A stretch of 10,370 nucleotides of DNA, from the NCBI GenBank assembly GCA_948482865.1, contig CAOMHR010000046.1, positions 1 to 10,370 of the forward strand. Reading direction: 5' to 3'. Under the pieces are notes generated by a model that made no database searches, was not told the DNA's origin, and saw only the letters and a program-made list of their open reading frames with translations. Below, one piece after another: positions 6,305 through 10,370 of this stretch; the first letter of the stretch is position 1, and each line of letters starts with the position of its first letter. Source of the stretch: Christensenellaceae bacterium. GTDB lineage: Bacteria; Bacillota; Clostridia; Christensenellales; Borkfalkiaceae. The translations under genes were made by a program, and so were the position numbers.

Positions 6305-7609
6305 TTATTCGTCCATTCCTGTTTCGAAATCTTTTATGAACTTTTTAAGCGCGTCGGTCATACTTAAATCGGTATCGCTTACGGTTACGGTCGTAATGGT
6401 GGGCTTCAATCCCTGTACGTTTCCGCCGAGACCTTTCATTGCGTCCCAGTAAGAGCCGGGGAACGCGCCCTGCATGGTAGCATAGGGAGCCTGTGCAACC
6501 AGCGCGGAGAGAGCAACGTTCTGCTTTACTGCGTCAAGCTGCGCGACTTTCTTGTTCGAAGGTCCCGTCTGCAAATCGTTGAATCTGATTTCCTGCATCT
6601 GTTCGCCTGAAAGGAAAGCGGCAAGCTGGTGCGCTTCGGGCAGGTGTTTGGAGTTGGGGTTTACGCCGAAAAGTTTGTAACCGGTGAGCGAACCCATCTG
6701 ATAATCTTTATTGGTGAGCGTGCTGTGGAACTTGGGCAGCTTTGTAGCAGCATAGCCGTCACCCAGCTTTTTCTGGATGGTTTCGGCATTCCAGGTACCG
6801 GAAATGCACGCGCCGAATTTGGTTACTTTGCCGTTGCCGTTGAGATAGTCGGAAATTACTTTGTCGTCGCCGCTGACGAAGTAAGAATTTTTATTCAATT
6901 CTATCATTGCCTGTGTGCCGACCTGAGCTATTGTATAGTCGCTGCCGCTGACTTTATCGCCGAAGTTGGTGTACGACTTGGAAACAACCTTGCCTTCGTA
7001 CTCTACGGTATAAGTTCCGCCCACGCAGTTTTCACCCGTGCCAAGGAAGAACGCGCCCGTGTACCATGCTTCGGGCATATTGTAAATGAAATATTTACCT
7101 TCCGCTTCGCACTTAGCAAGAAGAGTGTCAAGCGAACCCGCATCTTCTTCGGTCATTATACTCTTGTTGTAATAAAGGAAATAGCCGTTATCCGCAGCGT
7201 ACGGATAGCCGTAATATTTGCCGTTGAAAAGTCCCGCTTCTACGGAATTTGCGTCGTTTTCTTCTTTAAGTTTTGCTACCGTAGTATCGGGTATGGGAGC
7301 GAGAGCCGAATAGTTGATAAGTTCGACAAGCTGGTCGTTCGCATAGCAGTAAACGTCCGCGCCTACAGTTGCGTCGGTGGACAGTTTTGAAACCGCGTCG
7401 CCCGCGCCGACAACGCCCGTATTGATGGGGGTGTCGAAATCGGGGTTCGCTTCCTGGAACTGCGCAATCATCTTTTTAAGGGTTTCCTGTTCGTCCTGCG
7501 ACGCCCATACCGTTATACCCTTGTTCGATTTGCAAGCCGTCATGCCAAGCGTTGCGCCAACGGCGATTGCGCCGCAGGCAATAAGTGAAATAATGCCTTT
7601 TTTCTTCAT
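6305..7609 (-). CDS. malE: Maltodextrin-binding lipoprotein MalE
   Basis: This family 1 solute-binding protein captures the sugar outside the cell and delivers it to MalF-MalG. The N-terminus MKKKGIISLI, the hydrophobic stretch after it and the lipobox MTAC (lipidated cysteine at 26) show a membrane-anchored lipoprotein, as expected in a Gram-positive cell. ITVWASQDE (32-40) is the usual first strand of the mature fold. The segment GKYYGYPYAADNGYFLYYNKS (120-140) is typical of the family, as is the late aromatic segment around GAFPGSYWDAM (371-381). At 434 residues the length is normal. The start is set by a perfect AGGAGG (7615-7620) 5 nt upstream, the strongest ribosome binding site in the operon. 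This fits the high expression expected of a binding protein. The substrate is inferred from the amylase and MalQ neighbours, not from binding residues. Confidence 0.94.
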   Translation of the reverse strand: MKKKGIISLIACGAIAVGATLGMTACKSNKGITVWASQDEQETLKKMIAQFQEANPDFDTPINTGVVGAGDAVSKLSTDATVGADVYCYANDQLVELINYSALAPIPDTTVAKLKEENDANSVEAGLFNGKYYGYPYAADNGYFLYYNKSIMTEEDAGSLDTLLAKCEAEGKYFIYNMPEAWYTGAFFLGTGENCVGGTYTVEYEGKVVSKSYTNFGDKVSGSDYTIAQVGTQAMIELNKNSYFVSGDDKVISDYLNGNGKVTKFGACISGTWNAETIQKKLGDGYAATKLPKFHSTLTNKDYQMGSLTGYKLFGVNPNSKHLPEAHQLAAFLSGEQMQEIRFNDLQTGPSNKKVAQLDAVKQNVALSALVAQAPYATMQGAFPGSYWDAMKGLGGNVQGLKPTITTVTVSDTDLSMTDALKKFIKDFETGMDE

Positions 7610-7664
7610 AAATTCCTCCTCATTATTAAGAAAATAAAACTTTAATTTTTATTTAAAAGAACGT

Positions 7665-9164
7665 TTACGCTCTTTTCGACCTTTTTGAAACTTTTTTAAG
7701 ATAATCGGAAAGTTCTTTTGAAAAATCTTCCTTTAAAAACCTTCTGCTCCAGTTTTTGTCCGACACGGTGGAAGGTTCGTTTATCCTTGCTTCCCCGCCA
7801 AGCGCCAGCAAATCCCAGATAGGGACTATCGCCGTGTCTGATTTGCTTGCAAAGGCAAGTTCCACCACGCTGCGGCACAGTTCTTCCGAAGTTGCGGTTT
7901 TCGCGGTAATATTCAGAAGTCCGCTCTCTTTTACCACGTCTTCGGCAAAGACCGCCCTTTGCTCTTCGCTTAAATCGTCTATATACTGTTTAAGCGGCAT
8001 ATTGTCGTGCGTGCCTGTGTAGCACACAAAATTTTCGGTATGGTTTGAAGGCTTATGTTCGTTGTCCGCCTTTCCGTCAAAGGCAAATTCCAGAACCTTC
8101 ATACCGGGGTAGCCTACGTTTTTCATAAGGCGGCGAACCCCGTCGTCTATAACTCCCAGATCTTCCGCCACTATTTTGTAGTCGAGTATGTCTTTGAACA
8201 GCTCTTCCTTGGGACCGTCTTCCCAAAGTCCGTACCTTGCGGTGCTGTCGCCTGCGGGTACTTCCCAGTATCTGTCAAAGCCGCGGAAGTGGTCTATCCT
8301 TAAAATGTCGAACAGTTTAAAGCACTTTTCGATTCTCGCTTTCCACCATGCGTAGCCGTCGTTGCGCATCTCTTCCCAGTTGTACACGGGATTGCCCCAT
8401 AGCTGACCGTCTTCGGTAAAGCCGTCGGGCGGGCAGCCGGCAACGCACTTCAACTTGCGGTTTGCGTTCACTTTGAAAAGTTTTTCGCCGTACTTCCACA
8501 CTTCCACGCTGTCGTATGCAACGTAAAGGGGAATATCGCCCATTATCGATACGCCTTTCGAGTTGGCGTAACTTTTAAGCGCGTTCCACTGTTTCAGAAA
8601 AATAAATTGTGTAAACTGCCAGAAAAGATACTCTGTTTTGTTTTCTTCGACAAACTTTGCAACCGTATCTTCGTCGTAAACACTGAAAGGCTGCTCCCAC
8701 TCGGTCCAGGCAACGTGGTTGAACTTCTGCTTGATTGCCATAAACACGGCGAAATCAGAGTACTCGCCACGGGTTACGAAATCTTCGAATTCCCTGCCGC
8801 CGTCAAACCTTGAAAACGCCTTTTTCAGAAGCGCAACCTTTTGTGTGAACTGCCTGCCGTAATTGACTTTTAAAGGACTGTCCGAAAGTTCTTCAAGTAC
8901 TATTTCGCCCTTTTTCAGAAGTCCGTCGCATACAAGCTGCTGCAAGTCTATAAAATAATAGTTCAACGCGTCGGACGAACACGACTGATAGGGGCTGTCG
9001 CCGTAATTAGTGGGGTTAAGCGGCAAAACCTGCCATATCTTTCCGCCCGCATCCGATAAAAAATCAATAAAGTTGTACGCTTCTGTACCGAGTGTACCTA
9101 TCCCCTCGCCCGACGGCAATGAAGATACAGGCAACAGTATTCCGAAATTTCTGCCTTTCGCCAT
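7665..9164 (-). CDS. malQ: 4-alpha-glucanotransferase (amylomaltase)
   Basis: This cytoplasmic GH77 enzyme transfers alpha-1,4-glucan segments between maltodextrins, releasing glucose and lengthening other chains. Family landmarks are all present: ILLPVSSLPS near the N-terminus (9-18), YGDSPYQ (54-60), CPPDGFTEDGQLWGNPVY (244-261), LRIDHFRG with nucleophile D291, VAEDLG with acid/base E334, and GTHDN with D387. The length of 499 is normal. It is the first gene of the operon, 53 nt downstream of the predicted transcription start. The start codon has only a poor ribosome binding site (AGG, 11 nt upstream), in contrast to malE, but the N-terminal motif places the ATG correctly and no better start is in frame. 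A 55-nt AT-rich gap separates it from malE. Confidence 0.96.
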   Translation of the reverse strand: MAKGRNFGILLPVSSLPSGEGIGTLGTEAYNFIDFLSDAGGKIWQVLPLNPTNYGDSPYQSCSSDALNYYFIDLQQLVCDGLLKKGEIVLEELSDSPLKVNYGRQFTQKVALLKKAFSRFDGGREFEDFVTRGEYSDFAVFMAIKQKFNHVAWTEWEQPFSVYDEDTVAKFVEENKTEYLFWQFTQFIFLKQWNALKSYANSKGVSIMGDIPLYVAYDSVEVWKYGEKLFKVNANRKLKCVAGCPPDGFTEDGQLWGNPVYNWEEMRNDGYAWWKARIEKCFKLFDILRIDHFRGFDRYWEVPAGDSTARYGLWEDGPKEELFKDILDYKIVAEDLGVIDDGVRRLMKNVGYPGMKVLEFAFDGKADNEHKPSNHTENFVCYTGTHDNMPLKQYIDDLSEEQRAVFAEDVVKESGLLNITAKTATSEELCRSVVELAFASKSDTAIVPIWDLLALGGEARINEPSTVSDKNWSRRFLKEDFSKELSDYLKKVSKRSKRA

Positions 9165-9180
9165 AACCGATTTTACCTGC

Positions 9181-9196
9181 CGAACACCTATGTTCG
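9181..9196 (-). promoter_or_regulatory. Small hairpin in the malQ leader
   Basis: CGAACA (9181-9186) and TGTTCG (9191-9196) are perfect inverted arms around 4 nt, just upstream of the weak malQ ribosome binding site. As RNA this could fold near the translation start. As DNA its right arm shares the TTCGAA core of a possible repressor site (9191-9200). Confidence 0.45.
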
Positions 9197-9200
9197 AAAA
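9191..9200. promoter_or_regulatory. Possible LacI-type operator, copy 3
   Basis: TGTTCGAAAA has a CG-centred TTCGAA core, with its centre 22 bp from copy 2. It is the least symmetrical of the three sites and lies in the malQ leader, downstream of the transcription start. Confidence 0.4.
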
Positions 9201-9212
9201 TTTTAATTATAT

Positions 9213-9222
9213 TTTTCGAAAA
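9213..9222. promoter_or_regulatory. Probable LacI-type operator, copy 2
   Basis: TTTTCGAAAA is a perfect 10-bp palindrome with a central CG, the usual symmetry of LacI-family operators. It covers the predicted malQ transcription start and lies 24 bp, centre to centre, from copy 1. Confidence 0.55.
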
Positions 9223-9223
9223 T

Positions 9224-9251
9224 ATTATATCATAATTTTCGCGAAAGTCAA
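9224..9251 (-). promoter_or_regulatory. Main promoter of the malQEFG-amylase-malK operon
   Basis: Reading leftward there is TTGACT (9246-9251), a 16-nt spacer, then TATAAT (9224-9229). Transcription should start near 9217, giving a leader of about 53 nt. No comparably good promoter was seen in the short gaps between the genes, so this probably drives all six. Confidence 0.88.
9237..9246. promoter_or_regulatory. Probable LacI-type operator, copy 1
   Basis: TTTCGCGAAA is a perfect 10-bp palindrome with a CG-containing centre. It sits between the -35 and -10 boxes of the malQ promoter, where bound repressor would block RNA polymerase. Confidence 0.55.
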
Positions 9252-9314
9252 TAGAAAATGTTAATAAATCTAAAAAAATGTATATTTTTTTCAAATAAGA
9301 CGCCAAAAAGGCTA

Positions 9315-9354
9315 TTGACCGCCGCGCCGTAAACTTGACTTACGCGCCGCAAAA
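9315..9354. repeat. 20-bp direct repeat over the regulator promoter
   Basis: Two adjacent 20-bp units (9315-9334 and 9335-9354) match at 15 of 20 positions, with the pattern TTGAC-N3-CGCGCCG-N-AAA. The second unit supplies the -35 box of the regulator promoter. An inverted pair, CGTAA (9328-9332) and TTACG (9340-9344), also spans the -35 box. These may be sites for autoregulation or for a second factor. Confidence 0.6.
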
Positions 9355-9363
9355 AGGTATAAT
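9335..9363 (+). promoter_or_regulatory. Promoter of the LacI-family regulator gene
   Basis: TTGACT (9335-9340), a 17-nt spacer and TATAAT (9358-9363) match the sigma-A consensus almost perfectly. Transcription should start near 9370, leaving only about 16 nt before the ATG at 9386, just enough for the GAGG ribosome binding site (9374-9377). Confidence 0.88.
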
Positions 9364-9385
9364 TATAAGGTACGAGGTATGACAA

Positions 9386-10366
9386 ATGACCATTAAGGAA
9401 ATTGCAGAAGCGTTGAACGTTTCCATAAGCGCGGTATCAAAGGCGCTGAACGACGCTTCGGACATAGCGGACGAAACCAAAAACAGAATAATCGAATACG
9501 CAACCGAAGCGGGCTACCATTTAAAGACCAAAAAGAAGCCGCGGCGCATTTGCGCAATGTACGAGAGAGTTGACTCCGACACGCGCAACAACGTTCTGAG
9601 CCACGTAATTTCATCGTTCACGGATATAGCGATTGCAAACAATTACGAAGTTATGATTGACTATGTGGTTTCCAAACCCGAAGACTTTTCGCTTAACGAC
9701 TACCTTTTGCAAAACAATTTCTGCGCGGCGTTTATTGTGGGAATGAACTACAAGAGCAGAATTTTCAAGCAGGTTAAAAACACCACCGTTCCCCTTGTGC
9801 TTCTGGACAACAGAATTTCGGACGTGCCTTTAATCTCGTCCGTTTCAAGCGAAAACACAAACGCGATAGTGCAGGCGATAAAATACCTTACAAAGCGCGG
9901 ACACAGAAAAATAGGCTTTTTAATGGGCGAAAACGATTCGCAGGTGTCGGCGGACAGGCTCGCGGGCTACATATTCGGGCTTGCGCGCGCGGGTATAGAA
10001 TACAACCACGACTATATTTACCACGGAGACTTTACGAAATCTTCGGGCGAAGAAGCGGCAACGTTTTTTTCCGAAACCGACGTAACCGCGGTCATAAGCT
10101 GTTCGGATATAATGGCTATGGGGCTTATAGACGGGTTTAAGGCTTGCGAAAAGAACGTACCCGACGACGTTTCGGTAATAGGGTTTGACGACCTGAATCT
10201 GCTTAAATTCACGTCCTACGAACTGACCACAATGAAGCAGGACTTCAACCGTCTCGGCGAGCAGGCGTTCAGGCAGATTGAAGATATGCTTGAAGGCAGA
10301 ACTTCACAGCAGGTAATGCTGGAATGTAAACTTATAGAACGCGGAACGGTAAAAACAATCAACTGA
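9386..10366 (+). CDS. LacI-family transcriptional regulator
   Basis: This is a DNA-binding regulator, probably the sugar-responsive repressor of the divergent mal operon. Residues 1-45 form the LacI helix-turn-helix: TIKEIAEALNVSISAVSKAL (2-21), then TKNRIIEYATEAGY (31-44). Residues 54-326 form the periplasmic-binding-protein-like effector domain, with DNRISDVPLISSVSSEN (141-157), KRGHRKIGFLMGE (170-182), GDFTKSSGEEA (214-224), ISCSDIMAMG (237-246) and PDDVSVIGFDD (259-269). The length of 326 is normal. The linker is odd: only about ten residues (45-54) join GY to the first strand, and the usual hinge-helix pattern (N..AR.L) is missing. The GAGG ribosome binding site lies 8 nt before the ATG. 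Regulation of the mal genes is inferred from the divergent position and the CG-centred palindromes at the malQ promoter. The effector (maltose, maltodextrin or glucose) cannot be read from the sequence. Confidence 0.95.
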   Translation: MTIKEIAEALNVSISAVSKALNDASDIADETKNRIIEYATEAGYHLKTKKKPRRICAMYERVDSDTRNNVLSHVISSFTDIAIANNYEVMIDYVVSKPEDFSLNDYLLQNNFCAAFIVGMNYKSRIFKQVKNTTVPLVLLDNRISDVPLISSVSSENTNAIVQAIKYLTKRGHRKIGFLMGENDSQVSADRLAGYIFGLARAGIEYNHDYIYHGDFTKSSGEEAATFFSETDVTAVISCSDIMAMGLIDGFKACEKNVPDDVSVIGFDDLNLLKFTSYELTTMKQDFNRLGEQAFRQIEDMLEGRTSQQVMLECKLIERGTVKTIN

Positions 10367-10370
10367 TAAA

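Noticed and set aside
6629..7390. A 253-codon rightward frame opposite malE
   Set aside because: It is fully antisense to a well-supported binding-protein gene, with no ribosome binding site or promoter and no family resemblance.
7632..7654. An AT-only inverted repeat in the malQ-malE gap
   Set aside because: Eight A-T pairs around 7 nt would be unstable, and there is no U-tract, so neither a terminator nor an operator can be supported.
7610..7664. A possible separate malE promoter
   Set aside because: TTAATAAT-like sequences occur, but no -35 box lies at a proper distance. The AT-rich gap alone is not evidence.
9064..9306. An 80-codon leftward frame across the malQ promoter
   Set aside because: It overlaps both the consensus malQ promoter and the malQ N-terminus in another frame, and its upstream half is low-complexity AT-rich sequence.
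1..10370. CRISPR arrays, tRNA or rRNA genes, insertion sequences, phage genes
   Set aside because: No spaced repeats, tRNA-like cloverleaf, transposase motifs or terminal inverted repeats were seen. The window reads as an ordinary metabolic locus.

Overview
The window holds a complete maltodextrin/starch utilisation locus from what looks like a Gram-positive anaerobe, most likely a member of the Clostridia. The clues are two lipoprotein signal peptides (amylase and binding protein), strong AGGAGG-type ribosome binding sites, sigma-A style promoters, a Firmicutes-type CUT1 transporter and a LacI-family regulator. There is no taxonomic marker such as rRNA, so the lineage is an inference.

Layout, left to right. 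Positions 1-70 are the first 23 codons of a leftward response-regulator gene that continues outside the window. Positions 71-375 carry no gene. This stretch holds the operon terminator (281-322), an orphan leftward promoter (255-283) and a second strong hairpin (148-177), which together look like a small RNA gene or an attenuated leader. Positions 376-9164 are six leftward genes, transcribed in the order malQ, malE, malF, malG, a GH13 amylase lipoprotein gene and malK. Spacing is tight: malF and malG overlap by one base, malG and the amylase gene are 3 nt apart, and the amylase gene and malK are 15 nt apart. A long hairpin sits between malE and malF. Positions 9165-9385 are a divergent control region with a consensus promoter in each direction, three CG-centred palindromes over the malQ promoter and a 20-bp direct repeat over the regulator promoter. 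Positions 9386-10366 encode the rightward LacI-family regulator.

How the genes fit together: the surface-anchored amylase trims alpha-glucans outside the cell. The MalE lipoprotein captures the maltodextrins, MalF and MalG form the membrane channel, and MalK powers import. Cytoplasmic MalQ disproportionates the imported chains and releases glucose. The divergent LacI-type protein is the obvious candidate repressor. No maltodextrin phosphorylase or maltase is encoded here, so the longer chains made by MalQ must be handled by genes elsewhere.

The most unusual item is the ATPase. At 634 residues it is far longer than the usual roughly 370. By eye, the extra ~255 residues look like two further degenerate copies of the MalK C-terminal regulatory (TOBE/MOBE) domain, giving three in tandem.
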